DNA from: Costus lasius
Lineage: Eukaryota; Streptophyta; Magnoliopsida; Zingiberales; Costaceae
DNA: 64,000 bases
Direction of reading: 5' to 3'
Assembly (NCBI GenBank): GCA_027563935.2
Contig: CM050453.2
Span: 14,970,611 to 15,034,610, forward strand
Position numbers and translations under genes: made by a program. This document shows, piece after piece, positions 1-11,365 of the stretch. A model generated the notes under the pieces. The model saw only the letters and a list, made by a program, of their open reading frames with translations. It was not told where the DNA came from and made no database searches. Each line of letters opens with the position of its first letter. Position 1 is the stretch's first letter.

Positions 1-169
1 CCCGAGTGCCCGCCGGAACCCACGCCGGGAATCCCGAGCCTCGGGACGCAACAACACTGTACCTGACAAGATAACATAGAATCCGCGAGGTACATGACAG
101 AATAACATATTATAACAAAGGTCAACCCGGCCACAAATATCCATAAGTCAAACTCACAGACAGATACAA

Positions 170-281
170 GACCGGCACAGTGGTCAACAGACTAAACAGA
201 TAACGAGACCGGTGCAGCGGTCAATAAGTCCAACAGATAATACGACCGGCATAGCGGTCACAAGTCTGATACAACAAAACA
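170..281. repeat. Imperfect tandem repeat, about 37 bp x 3
   Basis: Three consecutive units begin with GACCGGCACAGTGGTCA, GACCGGTGCAGCGGTCA and GACCGGCATAGCGGTCA, each followed by a diverged AT-rich half. The GACCGG...CGGTC core is itself a partial inverted repeat. No function can be assigned. Confidence 0.6.
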
Positions 282-883
282 TAATAACATATAACACTGA
301 CTCATATGCAACTCAACCCACCCAGACTGGTGGTCACAAACTATCTATCTAATCCGCTCCAGAAGGAGCCGCACCAGAACCTGGAGGCAAATCAAAGGGG
401 GTTAGCTGGAGGCTAAGTAGGGATATCAGAAGTTGTATGGTGCATGATCAGATATAAAGATTTACCAGAACTACAACCAAGACTCTACATGACCCATATA
501 GTGTATAATCAAATCTCAAATACGTATCGCTATACGTGTCAACATACACAGGTAGAAAAACTGGGAGCTGATACAGCATTGGTCCACGACCCTCAACTCT
601 ATAAACATAGAGTGGTCTATGACCCACAACTCTATAAAGTAGAGTAGTTCCTACCGATGGCTCCCCGAACGGTAGAGACGACTGTCCGTCAACAGCCTGC
701 TAGTGTAGCGTCCTACACTCTAATCAACCCCTCACTGGGCTGATAAACATCCAAAACCTCAAGCCCATTATCGGACTCTCTTGGTCTATCACAGGGAGAC
801 GATCACACAGCATCTCAGACAGAAATCTCACAAGCAATACATCGAGGTACACTGAACTATCTATCACTAGATATCCAGCCCTC

Positions 884-886
<3 letters not shown>

Positions 887-950
<64 letters not shown>
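887..950. repeat. (TA)n microsatellite, about 32 units
   Basis: An uninterrupted run of TA dinucleotides. It creates a spurious minus-strand frame reading repeated Tyr-Ile. Confidence 0.97.
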
Positions 951-951
<1 letters not shown>

Positions 952-2084
952 CATGACATTACAACATACCGACTGACCAACAATATCAAAAACTCATACC
1001 GTGTAGCATGCAAGTATGTTATGTCCATAGGAATTCGACACGAGTAGAACAGGAATCAAATAGTAATCAAATGTAATAACAGAAATAAGAAAGATGCCGC
1101 TAACTAAACATGCGGTTGACACCCTAACAAATGACGGAGATAGAATCCCTACCTCAAACAGTAGACAACAGAACAGATCCAACCAGCACAGTCACAGGTA
1201 TCAGTCAACAGATCCTAATAGGGTAAATCATGTATAAGTTCATGTATTCCGTTTAATCCATTTTACACATAATGATCATTTTACACGCTAATCCGGGCTT
1301 ATTATGTTAATCAGATCAGATCAAGTTTGTTTAATACATGCCCATGCATGCGTTCGTATAGGTATGTACGGAGAGAGATCTGGTACTAACCTAGTTCGTA
1401 GTCATGTGCGAACGTGAATACTACCAAGGTCGTCGGAATACGCTAGAACCAACCCGCGCGTGTAAACCAAAGCGTCAACACTAGTTTCAGAGATCGCCGG
1501 AACAGTAGCACTGCCGCTACAGTGTCGCCGAAACAGTATTTCCGGTGGCAGATCGGGACTTTCCGGTAACCAAACTGAAGCCGACGCCGAGAGGAATACG
1601 GCCGTACAGTTCTTTCTTCGAGAGGACACCGGAGTCGCCGGAAAATGCAGGAAAACCGCCGGCGGCGTCGAACGCAGATGTCGCCGGAAACGGGGAAGAA
1701 GCCACCGGAAAACTAGGGGAAGTGTTCGCCAGAGACGAGGGAGGCTTGCTATGGTCACCGGAGGCGAGTCGCGCCGGGATCGAGGCTTGCACGCGTCTTC
1801 GTCATCGATTGCGTATGCAGAGAAATGGGCGGCGCCGAGAAAGTTTCACAGGAGGTTAGGGCTTGACGTCACCGGCAGCAAGTCTCGCCGGAAGAGTCGC
1901 CGAACAGAGCAAGTCGCGAGGGAGAGGGAGGAGAGGGGCAAGTGCAGATCGAAGGAGAGGGCAGTGACGTTGGTTTGTTCGTTCAATGGAGGAAGACGTT
2001 GTTCGTTCGGTGAAGAAGGTGAAGATGGAAACGGGGAAGAGAAATAAGAAAGTGGGAATTGGCAGTTTCACAAGGCCGGTAGGG

Positions 2085-2284
2085 GAGAAAATTTCCTAGG
2101 CGAGGTCGTCGCCTAGGAATGCCGAGCGGAAGAAATGTGTACCGTAGATGCTGCCTTAAAATTCATGCAAATCTGCACAACACTTTGATGGGTGAGTGTG
2201 ACACGCATTTTAAAGCATCATATATGGTGAGATTTGTCTCCGCCGAAGATTCCTAGGCGACGACCTCGCCTAGGAAAAATTTTC
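2085..2284. mobile_element. Mutator-like MITE with palindromic termini
   Basis: A 200-bp non-coding element flanked by a perfect 9-bp direct repeat, CCGGTAGGG (2076-2084 and 2285-2293), the duplication length typical of Mutator-like elements. The ends are inverted repeats of about 36 bp: GAGAAAATTT on the left and GAAAATTTTT on the complement of the right end, both followed by the same 26 bases starting with TCCTAGGCGA. Each end is also a palindrome: TCCTAGGCGA, five bases, then TCGCCTAGGA. The interior is AT-rich without an open frame, so the element depends on a transposase from elsewhere. It lies downstream of the SKP2-like gene. Confidence 0.82.
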
Positions 2285-2293
2285 CCGGTAGGG

Positions 2294-3262
2294 ACGCATG
2301 GGCTTCCCCAACGTGTGGATGGGAACCGTCCCATTATTACCTAACTTAATACAACCCTTGAGCTCCTCGATTTAATGCAGCCTTTGGGCTTCTATAACGC
2401 TTGGAATGAGAAAAGTCCCATTAATACCTAATTTAATGCGACCCTTGGGCTCCCCAAACGTAACACGCCCACACCACCGGGTGCCGGGAGAACAGCCGCC
2501 GATGAACGGCGCCGACAAGATCCGGAAAGACCGCCGGAGAGGGAGAACTGCTGCTTCGGTTCAAGTGTGAGGAAGATGGCCTAACGCGGGGACGAACTCG
2601 CCCCTTTTTCTTCCAATCCCACGTCTGCACGTGGATCGAGCACTCCCATCCCATCAACCTCTCGCGTCGCATCCATGTCAGGCGAGACCATTTTCAGCCG
2701 CCCACTCCATCGCGTGGAAAATCGTTTGTTGGGCGATTCGAATTTGAATCCGGATTCGGGCGGCGCCCGATCCGATCCGACAATCTGTAATTTCAATTAA
2801 GAAATGGCTGAGCTGGGCTCGCGCCCAATTTCCGACCTCTAACATAGTTGATGTTACGTCTTCGGTAGAGTTACTTAGCTATTATTGTTTTAACAACATT
2901 GCTAAATGCGCACTTTAGTTCATTTTCGAAACCGGACGACAGCCGATGGCTCTCGCTTATCTTTTTATCGAGAGTAGGTTGAAAATAAACATTTTTAACT
3001 CATGTCATTCAAAAATTCTATCTGTTGGTTGCAACTAGTTGAAAATTAATGTGGACGTCTGTTCATTTTATGTTCAATTAACTTTGTCAGGTGAAAGATA
3101 CGAGCGATGGCAGCAACCAATGGCTTGTAAGCTCTCTTAACTTTTAGTTCTACTGGAGAACTTAATAAATACATCAAGCTCAACCTAGCAACACATCCAG
3201 AATAAGAAGCGTTAGCATTGTATCAAGCATACATCTATCTTCAAACACACGAGAATACTAGG
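2294..3262. other. Intergenic, with a short diverged duplication and the likely 3' UTR of the SKP2-like gene
   Basis: About 2309-2455 holds two imperfect copies of a roughly 73-bp unit (words such as GTCCCATTA, CCTAA and TTAATGC recur). About 2480-2800 is GC-richer with no convincing coding frame. The part next to 3262 is probably the 3' untranslated end of the minus-strand gene. No poly(A) signal was assigned. Confidence 0.4.
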
Positions 3263-5629
3263 TTACTTAGCAGACCATTCTCTACGCGACTCATTAAGCA
3301 TGGTTGCTCTGTGAGCATGGGCGCTGCAAGCACAATGTACAGAAGTGAGGCTGAGACAACCGCTGATGATCAGTGAATGTCTCTCCGGGCAGGTGTGAAG
3401 CGATGGGAATGAGTCGCACACGGCTTGGACCGCATGAGCGGTTAGGGCAGTGCACTGGCTGATGTTGAGATTCATCAGCCCGCGCTTGTCGTCGCTGTTG
3501 TCATTTTGCCAGAGCTCACATCTGCTCTTCACACGGCTATTAGCCAGCGAATACATCGCCTTGTCGGTGATGTTCTGGCAGTAATACAAATCCAGAGATC
3601 TAAGACGAGGGCAACAATTTGCTAATGCAATCACACTCTCATCTGCAACAAAGAATGCACAAGACTTTAGTGATGTTTCTTTTGAAGTTGACAGTGACAG
3701 CAAATGTGCAGGGTGCGTAAAGAATTTAGCTAAGGCGACACGCTTCATCAGTTTCAAGCTAAACTCGAGCTAAACTGAGGACAGTACACAGTTAAGTCTG
3801 AACCATGGTTAAATAAGAAAACATATTTAGTACGCAGTTACGTCCCTGATGACATGATTTATTCAATTGTTGACGATTATTGGACCGATCTATCCAAATT
3901 GGTAGAGGGGGAAAAAAAGAAAAAGGTCAAATAATATTATACTAATAAAATGTAGTGCTGAATGCTGATGTTCATGCCGAACCACTTACTGATCCTTGGG
4001 ACAAGTAATATATGCTTCCTAGGGAATCGATGCCTTTGATTCTTAGGATCCACTACATGAAAAATCTATCACCCATGCAAATTACCTGTTATAAGCACGC
4101 ATCCACACAAGTCCACAGCCATGAGATCAGGACAGCCGGCCGCCAAACAGGTAACTCCTTTGTCACTGACGCTCTCACACCAACCAAGATTCAAAGACTC
4201 TAGTTCACTGCAATTATATGATATAGCCTGCAAAAGGCTTTAATCACCCCCAATTGAAACAAAATGCAAACTGTTAATACTCAACAGTAGAATGAAAACG
4301 TTGTACTTGCAAAGCTCTGTCCGTAGCAGCTGTCGCACATCCACAGAGATTCAGGTTTTTCAGTGTTCTGCAGCGACTAGCAAGATATGCGAGGGCACAG
4401 TCGCTGAAAGCCGAGCATCCGCTGATATTTAGTTTCGTTAGGTGAGGGCAGCCATGGCCTAGAGCAAACAAAGACTGATCAGTCAACATTAGGCTTTTGC
4501 TAAGGTCTAACTCCTTCAAATCACGGCAATAAGTGGCAACGCTCTCAACAGCATTGTCCTCGAGTTGTGCAGCATAATTTTGTCGAAGATTTAGAACTTG
4601 AAGCTTTGTGAACTTGGGCACAAGTGACTGCACAAGGCTATTCATGTTCTTTTTGCACCTAAAACACAGAAGCCGTCGTCAGGAGAAAATCCACAGCAAA
4701 AATGGTAACAGAAGGCAGAGGCTGAAAGAAGCAACTGAGATTCATCTGCTATTACTTTTAAAATTTGTAGGTGTGGTGGCAAATAAATGTACTTTGTATT
4801 CACCAAGTCATCCATCTCATTTAATTAGAATAAGTCTTCCTAGTACCTTAATAAGTGGGCAACAGATGTCTACTCAAAGATGGGACTAAAGAAACTAGTA
4901 GATGTTTTTGATAGTCAAGGCATTTAGTGCAGCTCCTTTGTTCTTTTATTGTTCCTACTCTTGGTCAAAGGCCCAAGTTGGTGCTAGCACAAGGCTGTCA
5001 TTTTATACAAATTTTTCCTCCATATTCAATTTGTTTCACAAGGAATCCAACAAGAGAACGCATCAAAATCCTACTCAGGTTTCTTAATATATTTTAAAAT
5101 AATTATAACGGAAGAGCCGCATAGATTACTACTTGTGTGATCACACTTCTTGTTCTTCATTGATATTTTATAAAATCAGATTCTCAATATAAAGAAACCA
5201 AGGTTCCAAGTTTTGCGTATAAGGGACCCTCTTGATAAGATTCTCCAACTCCACCCTCGACACCAAGAAAAGAATTCATATAATTCAATCTGAATGAACA
5301 CCAACCGGATTCAACAACGACAACAACGATTGGCCATCGATCGACGTTCGTATTCGACCATCCAATCATCTCCATGGCAGCGTACTCGAGGAAATCAGAA
5401 AGGGAAAGTAAGCAATTAAAGATTGGTCATACCATGATAAGGATAGGCTTGCAAGCCCAAAGCCCAGGGCATCTCTCCATCCAGTACAAACAGCTGAAGC
5501 AACTATCACCATACGATTGTCCCCAAGCGCCACGATCCGCAGCAGCAACTCCATGGGAAGATCTTTCCAGCCCGTCATAAGCTTGGCAGCATCATCCACC
5601 TCCATCTTCTCTCCAACACCAGACACCAT
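3263..5629 (-). CDS. SKP2A: SKP2A/B-like F-box and leucine-rich-repeat protein (SCF E3 ligase substrate receptor)
   Basis: A complete four-exon minus-strand gene: 5629-5433, 4658-4307, 4227-4086 and 3642-3263, all introns GT-AG with matching phases. It encodes 356 residues, close to the usual plant SKP2A/B length of about 360. An F-box spans about residues 20-66 (WKDLPMELLLRI, then VCTGWRDA). LRRs follow, with typical words DLSKSL, LTKLNISGC, LNLCGC, LNLGWCE, LDLYYCQNITD and LNISQCTAL, and the family-like tail HCAC. In plants such proteins bind SKP1-like adaptors in SCF complexes; Arabidopsis SKP2A targets cell-cycle factors such as E2FC and DPB. The start chosen is the first ATG after a likely 5'-UTR acceptor; longer readings use a GTG. 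Exon 3 is only 142 bp and is found by homology and splice sites. No break is seen, so the gene is probably functional. SKP2A versus SKP2B cannot be settled. Confidence 0.92.
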
Positions 5630-6160
5630 GAAAGCCGCGGCACTAGATCCGAGGTTTCTATAGCAACAAAGCTCCTGCACAAATCACTAAAAGTGATCAA
5701 CGCTGAACTAGACGAACGCAACAGCAGAGAAGTCACATGAACTACAAGACAGCTTCGATTGTTGGTATGTTTCTTCCCTCAGGAGCACTACGAAAAAAAA
5801 ATGCGATCGCTTCCGGAAAAGGTAAAGCAACTGAACAATCTTGAACCCTAACTATTCAAGAAGACAAGAAAACACGACGTCGGGGGTGAACCCATCAGTC
5901 GGGACAATCGACAAAGATAACCACCGAAAAGATCCTAAATCTGGAACAAACACCGGGTACAAGCACAACCAAAGCTCGCGAGAACGGAAGAGCGAGGCAC
6001 CTACAGCGAGAGTCGGGCGACAGACGATTTTCCAATCGCTCGTGCTCCGTCTCAACCGAGGACGCGAACGATCGCTCGATCGAGTTTTCTAGGGAGGGCT
6101 TCAGAGTTCAGAGGCCCCCTGAGGGAGTGCGCGCCTCTCTGCCGGGCTTTTAGATAAGCA
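5630..6160 (-). promoter_or_regulatory. Probable 5' UTR and core promoter of the SKP2-like gene
   Basis: Upstream of the ATG on the minus strand, an acceptor-like TTTGTGCAG ends near 5677, suggesting a spliced leader. A pyrimidine-rich leader-like region extends to about 6100. A TATA-like TTATCTAAAAG lies at about 6148-6158, with GC-rich DNA downstream of it. The leader is inferred by position only. Confidence 0.35.
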
Positions 6161-6836
6161 AGCCCCGGCCGTGGCAATGTGGGCACGGGGCTCGGAACGG
6201 CGGGCGGTCACGTGGCGGTCAGAGGATGCGCTGCGTGGGCTCGGCGACAAGAAGGCGACCGGACGAGAGGACTCTCCATTGACTGGCAGCCTCCAGTCCA
6301 GATCAACGGCTGTAATCGCGTTTAGAGGAATTCCAGGTAAATATGCAAAGAGTCGGGCTGAACTTTTTTTAGGGGATGAAAATCAAAAACAAAGAAAGGC
6401 TTATTCCATTTTTTTTTTTTCAGTTCGGTCCTTAAGAAAAATTATTGAGCTAATTAGAAAATATGACACTTTATTGTTAAGAGATGTAATTCTTAAACAA
6501 AAAAAATGACACGTAAGAGATTTAAAATGATTGAACAAAGGATCAAAGGACAAAAGTAAATAGCATAAAATATTGGGCTTAATTGAATTGAAAAAGACAT
6601 CTAAGGTTGTTGTAGTTGATGTCACTTTCATCCCCTCGTGGTTTTTTTAATTTATTGATGACAAGGGGCTATCGATTAGGTAATTGATGAGTCCAATCAT
6701 ATAAGAACTTCCATCATAGATCAAAAAACATTAATCGAGCCCAAAATATTTAGATTGTTGAAAATATAAATATGATTTATTTATTATCATATATGTGACT
6801 TTATATAGTATGATTAATTCATTGACGTCTTGGATT
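6161..6836. other. Intergenic, AT-rich beyond about 6300
   Basis: About 6165-6300 is GC-rich and may belong to the promoter of the neighbouring gene. From about 6360 onward are T- and A-runs and AT-rich sequence. Nothing else is seen. Confidence 0.4.
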
Positions 6837-7247
6837 AAGGGTGAACATTTGGTAAAACTAAAATCAAATTTACCGATTTAATTTTTATCAAAGTTTTAAA
6901 AAATCAAAATTGAACCATATTAAAAAAATCAATTTCTTATCGATTTATCAATTTAAATTATTTTATTCATATAAATATAATAATATTTTTATTTTTTATA
7001 TATTTATTAAATAAAATTTAATAATTTTATATTTTTATCGATAAATTTGATAATTTATTAAATCAAATTTATCAAATTTATTAATTTAATTTTTAATATC
7101 GATAAATTTAATTTTTATACAACAAAAAAATAAAAAATTATACTTAAACCGAAAAATAAAATTTAAAAAATTTATTTACGATATCGAATTTTTTTATAAT
7201 TGTTAAATCGGATAAAACCGAATTTACTAAACTGTTTCCTCACCCCA
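6837..7247. mobile_element. hAT-type MITE, 411 bp
   Basis: An AT-rich non-coding element with diverged terminal inverted repeats: AAGGGTGAACATTTGGTAAA at the left, and TGGGGTGAGGAAACAG on the complement of the right end. It is flanked by CTTGGATT (6829-6836) and CTTGGATC (7248-7255), an 8-bp duplication with one mismatch, as hAT elements make. The interior repeats words like ATCGATAAATTT. Confidence 0.62.
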
Positions 7248-7255
7248 CTTGGATC

Positions 7256-8240
7256 ACTTGGATGCAAAGAATGTGGGCAAAATCTATCACAATCCCGTTA
7301 AAGTCTAATTAAATTGAAAAAGAGAGAAACTAATTCCCATACCTTCCATCGCGGGTTCTGCACAGATTGCCGAAAGAGGGAAGCATCCTGGATGACTCGG
7401 AGGGCGGCGGTCGTCTTCAAAGAGTGATTGTTTCCGTCCGGCGTCCAATCGACGACCGGCGTGTACGGCGGCGATGCGGATGCCGCCAACGGATGGCAAC
7501 AAGACTGGTGGCCGAGTCGCTGCTGCTCCTGGCAAATGCCCTACTAGATGGTTGAGACGAGTCCGGCAGCGGCGAGTGAAAGTCACCGGAGAGGAACACC
7601 CTTACGCTGTCGGATGGCATCGGCGGGACTCGGATCGGTGTTGCCGGAGCAAAGTGGCTGGAGGCGAGTCGACGATAGGTCGTCGGAGATGGATTCGGGG
7701 AAGGCGATTGAGACCGTCGAAGTCGGTGGCCGCATCATCCGGTTCACGCGGACACGCCGCTACACAGAGAGAAGAACTCATAATTATTATTCACTCATTA
7801 AAAATGCAAAAAACCTTATACGGTTCCATACTAGTGCGATCATCGGTTGCACACATATAATTAACCCAATATAACAAGGGCCAGTCTTCAACAGCCCATA
7901 CGACTTACGAGGCCCTTTTGGGTGCCTGCGATGGGCTGGCTTCAGGTGGGCCTGTTGTCATCACCCACATGGCCACATAAATTCTTCCATGTGAAAAAAA
8001 AAATCATATGGTAAATGCAATTGTGTATTGATCTAAGAGTTCAGGTGGACTAAGACGCTTTTTATGTGTTTTAAAAGCTGTAAGGCACATCTTGGATTAA
8101 GATGTATTTCTACTCTAACAACCTGTTAAAACAGGAGGGACAAAAAAGAAGAAAAGAAAACAAAAATGAATAGAATAGAAATTGAAAAGAAACAAAAATC
8201 TTTTCCTTGTTTCAAGGATAGGGAGGAAAATAGAATGAAG
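7256..8240. other. No supported gene; GC-rich patch 7340-7760
   Basis: The GC-rich patch has open frames on both strands, but the longest minus-strand frame lacks an ATG and reaches a stop at about 7543. A donor-like AAG/GTATGG occurs on the minus strand at about 7345, so a decayed exon is possible. The rest is AT-rich. Confidence 0.3.
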
Positions 8241-8432
8241 AAGCTGCTTCCCTTTGAGCCATCCGAGAGTTGAGACGATCAAAGCAAAGATGGGATTGAC
8301 TGCCGGCGGAGGTGACGACGAGGCGAAGGGCGGCAGAAGCTGCTTCCCTTTGAGCCATCCGAGAGTTGAGACGATCAAAGCAAAGATGAGATTGACTGCC
8401 GGCGGAGGTGACGACGAGGCGAAGGGCGGCAG
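8241..8432. repeat. 96-bp perfect-period tandem duplication
   Basis: Units 8241-8336 and 8337-8432 are nearly identical, each starting AAGCTGCTTCCCTTTGAGCC. The period is 32 codons, so frames continue through both copies. Downstream, 8460-8660 repeats the word CATCGTCGAGGG several times. Confidence 0.95.
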
Positions 8433-8697
8433 AGGACTTCCGCCCTTCCCCTCGCTTGCAGCATCATCGAGGACGACCTGGTGGCATCGTCGAGGGTAGC
8501 CTGGCAGTTGGCAGCATCGTCGAGGGCGGCCTGATGAAGGAGAGCTTCGGCGGCTACGCTGGGGCAGGCGAGCTTCTTGACATCGTCGAGGGCGGTGATG
8601 GTAGAGTCGAAGTGGCCTGGCGGCATCGTCGAGGGTGGCCTGGCGGAGGAGGGGGCGGAGCGGAAGATGAGCGAGTTGAGCGAGAGAAGGATGGGGA

Positions 8698-9197
8698 TAG
8701 GGATGGCAATGGGGCAAGTCGGGGTCGGGTTTTGCCATCCCCGACCCAACCCCGACTTCAAACCCATCCCCAACCCCGACTCCGAACCTGAACCCGACGG
8801 GTTTAGAAAACCCAACCCCACACTCAACCCCGCGGGGAAACCCGAACCTGACCGGTGAAAAAAAAAAAATATATATATATATATATATTATAAATAATAT
8901 TTTAAAATTATTTTTCATTCCCTATTCATAATATATAAATAAAGAAATATTTTACATAAACTATACAATTATTTTTACATTAAACTACTATAAATTTAGT
9001 ACTTAATTTATAACTTAAGAGGGGTAAACTTGTCATTTTAATGATCGGGGCGGGTACCTAAATTTCCATCCCTGAGCCCGACCCATCTTTATCCTGTCTG
9101 GTTTTCCTCGAACCCGACACGAGACCCAGTCAACTCGGGTTTTCCTTGTTGACTTCGGGTCGGGTCGGGGCGGGGATAGGTTTTTTTGCCATCCCTA
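8698..9197. mobile_element. Non-autonomous hAT element, 500 bp
   Basis: Terminal inverted repeats begin TAGGGATGGCAA on the left and, on the complement of the right end, TAGGGATGGCAAAAAAA. A perfect 8-bp duplication, GATGGGGA, flanks it (8690-8697 and 9198-9205). Both subterminal regions are rich in GGGTCGGG/CCCGACCC words, the middle is AT-rich with a TA run at about 8870-8890, and there is no transposase. The host DNA on each side carries the same word GAGGAGGGGGCGGAGCGGAA. Confidence 0.87.
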
Positions 9198-9205
9198 GAT
9201 GGGGA

Positions 9206-10259
9206 GGAGAACAAGGTCTGTGGAGGAGGGGGCGGAGCGGAAGGTGAGCGTAAATCGAATGGATCGCGAGACACACAGACGGAAGAAGAGCTGGAAGAAA
9301 ACTTGCCTCCCTGCTCCACTTCACAGCGAGTGTGAGCCATATGTACGGATTTTGGTTTTCCGTCTGAATCGGAGGGATTGGTTTGAGGGGAAAAGTGCCC
9401 CAAAATTTCCCTTTCTTTTCTTTCCTTTCTTTTCTTTTTTTTTTCACTGAAACAAAGAAAAAAGTATAAATTTTTTCTTTTCCTTCAGATATCCCTCCTC
9501 TGAAACAGACGGTAAGATTAGTAAAAAATATCTCAATAAAAAATTTAAATACCCCTACCTCGTTTCCTTAAAAAAATGCACCCTAATTCTAGGGTATGGA
9601 GTCAACTATTTTGACCTTAGGAAAAGCAGCTAAGTCTATTTCAATCTGGAGGATAGCTCATGATACAGTGATACCTTATCTACATTACAAACGAAGCTGC
9701 TTTCCAAATCTAGAGGAAATAACATTGGCATTGTCTGCTCACCTAATGTTTTTAATTGTGTTTTCTTGGAAAGAATTCATGGTGGTAAGAAGAAAAATAT
9801 TATTAATTTTTTATTTTTTTTTTTAAAAATAAAAATAAAGCTGAACATCACTATCTTGCCATGGGTAAAAACAGCGGCATTAGATTTCATTTCTATCTTT
9901 TTCAAAAAAAAATAAATTTTTTTTTCTATGATTTCTTTGAAAAAAAATATAGGATTAGTGTATAAGGACATAAGCTTCTTGCATAGACTCCATAGAAAAG
10001 TTTAGAGTTGAGACATTTTATATACAGTAGTGATCTCTTTGGGCCCTAGCATATTCCGTATCAAATTGTTGGCATGTTGGAAAGATATGTGAAGGTTGTG
10101 CACTCCAACAGCACTGAGAGGGACAGAGGGTGTTTACAATGTGAACCATACTAAAACTTGCAGTTGATGCAGTTTCCAGATGACACAATCCTATTTAACA
10201 AATCCAATTTGAATAACTTAAGAAACATCATATCACTCATTTATTTGTCTCCTTTCGGC
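9206..10259. other. Intergenic, no gene
   Basis: A polypyrimidine stretch lies at about 9400-9450 and AT-rich, A- and T-run DNA occupies about 9780-9960. Short open frames here have no recognisable product. Confidence 0.4.
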
Positions 10260-10712
10260 ATAGATTATGTAATAAAACTTACAAATAATATTTAAAAGAA
10301 AGTTAGAATGGTAAAACCCAGAAGCGCATTACGGTTTGTCTTTAAATAAAAATTCGAGCTCTCGTGCGAGTTAATTCTGGATTGAACACCTAGGATATAA
10401 CCGAGTACTCCTTTCCTATGGGTCACGACTGTGGAGAAGTTGATCGAATATCTTTTCAGCAATGAGCGACAAAAAACAAAAATGAAGAAATCAAAGAAAT
10501 TAAATAATAAGAAAGGGGAAGAAGGAAGAGCCAAAGAAAGAATGGAATATCATTCCATCTCCCCACACTTGGATTAAGCTTTTATTGGCTTTTAAGTCCA
10601 ACAACAATTGTTAGCAAGTGATTGCTAACCTTAACCAACAAGTAACGTTAGCAATAAATGTCAACGCTAAAGTGATTTTTTTAATTTTTTTTTCCAACAA
10701 TCTTCCACAAAA
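10260..10712 (-). repeat. Dispersed LTR-like repeat, copy 1
   Basis: This segment recurs in the same orientation at about 40636-41071 with moderate divergence; shared words include AATATTTAAAAGAAAGTTAG, TAAGTCCAACAACAATTGTT and TTTCAGCAATGAG. Read on the minus strand it begins TGTTGGAAAA, an LTR-like start. It is probably a solo LTR or LTR fragment of a retrotransposon; the other boundary and any target duplication were not found. Confidence 0.55.
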
Positions 10713-10934
10713 ATTATAAAAAATCTAAATATAATTAAACTTAACAAAATGATTAACTAAATGTAAATTGCTGCTCATGCCTACATCATATGGTTAGTAA
10801 AGTGCACTTAAAAACATAACTTTTACATAGTGAAAATATTTCTACCTGAAGAAAAGATAGTAAACTAGTTTTGAATTAACTGCTTCAAAAAGTTTTCCTT
10901 ACCTCTACAATAACCACATCATAAAATGGTAATA

Positions 10935-11365
10935 GTAAAAAAATTTATGCTATTTGGTATTCGGTAAACGGTATGATAAAAAAATTTTGGTTCCGTATAT
11001 TTACTGATAATTTATTAAAAATAAATTTTTTAATTAATTTGAGTTGAGAAGTTAATATCTTAATAAATTTTTTTATTATTTTGAAAAACTAAGCATCACT
11101 TCTTTTAGAAAAATAATTTAGTAAATAAAATAATATCTTGATAAATATTAATTAATTTATAATATTACTAATATATATTATTTTTATTACAAATATATAT
11201 AACAATAGCAAAATCGATAATTTACTGATTTTACTCATCGGTAAATCGATAAAATCGGTAAATTACCGATTGGTAATTTTATAATCGGTAACAATAATGG
11301 TAATGAAAAAAATTGGTAAAATCGACAATCGGTAAATCCGTATTTACCATTTGCTCACCCCTAGT
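10935..11365. mobile_element. Degraded hAT-type MITE remnant
   Basis: The right end, on the complement, reads CTAGGGGTGAGCAAATGG, matching the terminus style of the 6837-7247 element. The interior repeats ATCGGTAAAT-like words. The left end (TTTGGTATTCGGTAAAC) lacks the terminal GGGGTGA and no target duplication is clear. Confidence 0.4.

Larger units (their letters stand above)
1..2075 (-). other. Repeat-like region without a gene; possibly part of a large LTR
   Basis: No convincing gene is seen. The segment from about 1480 to 2070 is GC-rich and read on the minus strand resembles a pyrimidine-rich leader with many CCGGCGA-like words. The remainder to base 1 is AT-richer with short local repeats. 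This composition is like the long LTRs of some plant Ty3/gypsy elements running off the left edge of the window. No LTR boundary, primer site or coding domain is visible, so this is only a guess. Overlapping small open frames on both strands look like chance frames in GC-rich DNA. Confidence 0.25.

Noticed and set aside
724..954. Minus-strand open frame with a long Tyr-Ile run
   Set aside because: It is a translation of the TA microsatellite.
1402..2071. Several overlapping open frames on both strands
   Set aside because: GC-rich chance frames; no domain, no consistent splice sites, some start with non-ATG codons.
7298..7874. Possible gene with donor-like AAG/GTATGG on the minus strand
   Set aside because: No ATG in the frame before a stop near 7543 and no recognisable product.
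8115..8918. 267-codon minus-strand open frame
   Set aside because: It crosses a TA repeat, part of a hAT MITE and a tandem duplication, and no single product fits.
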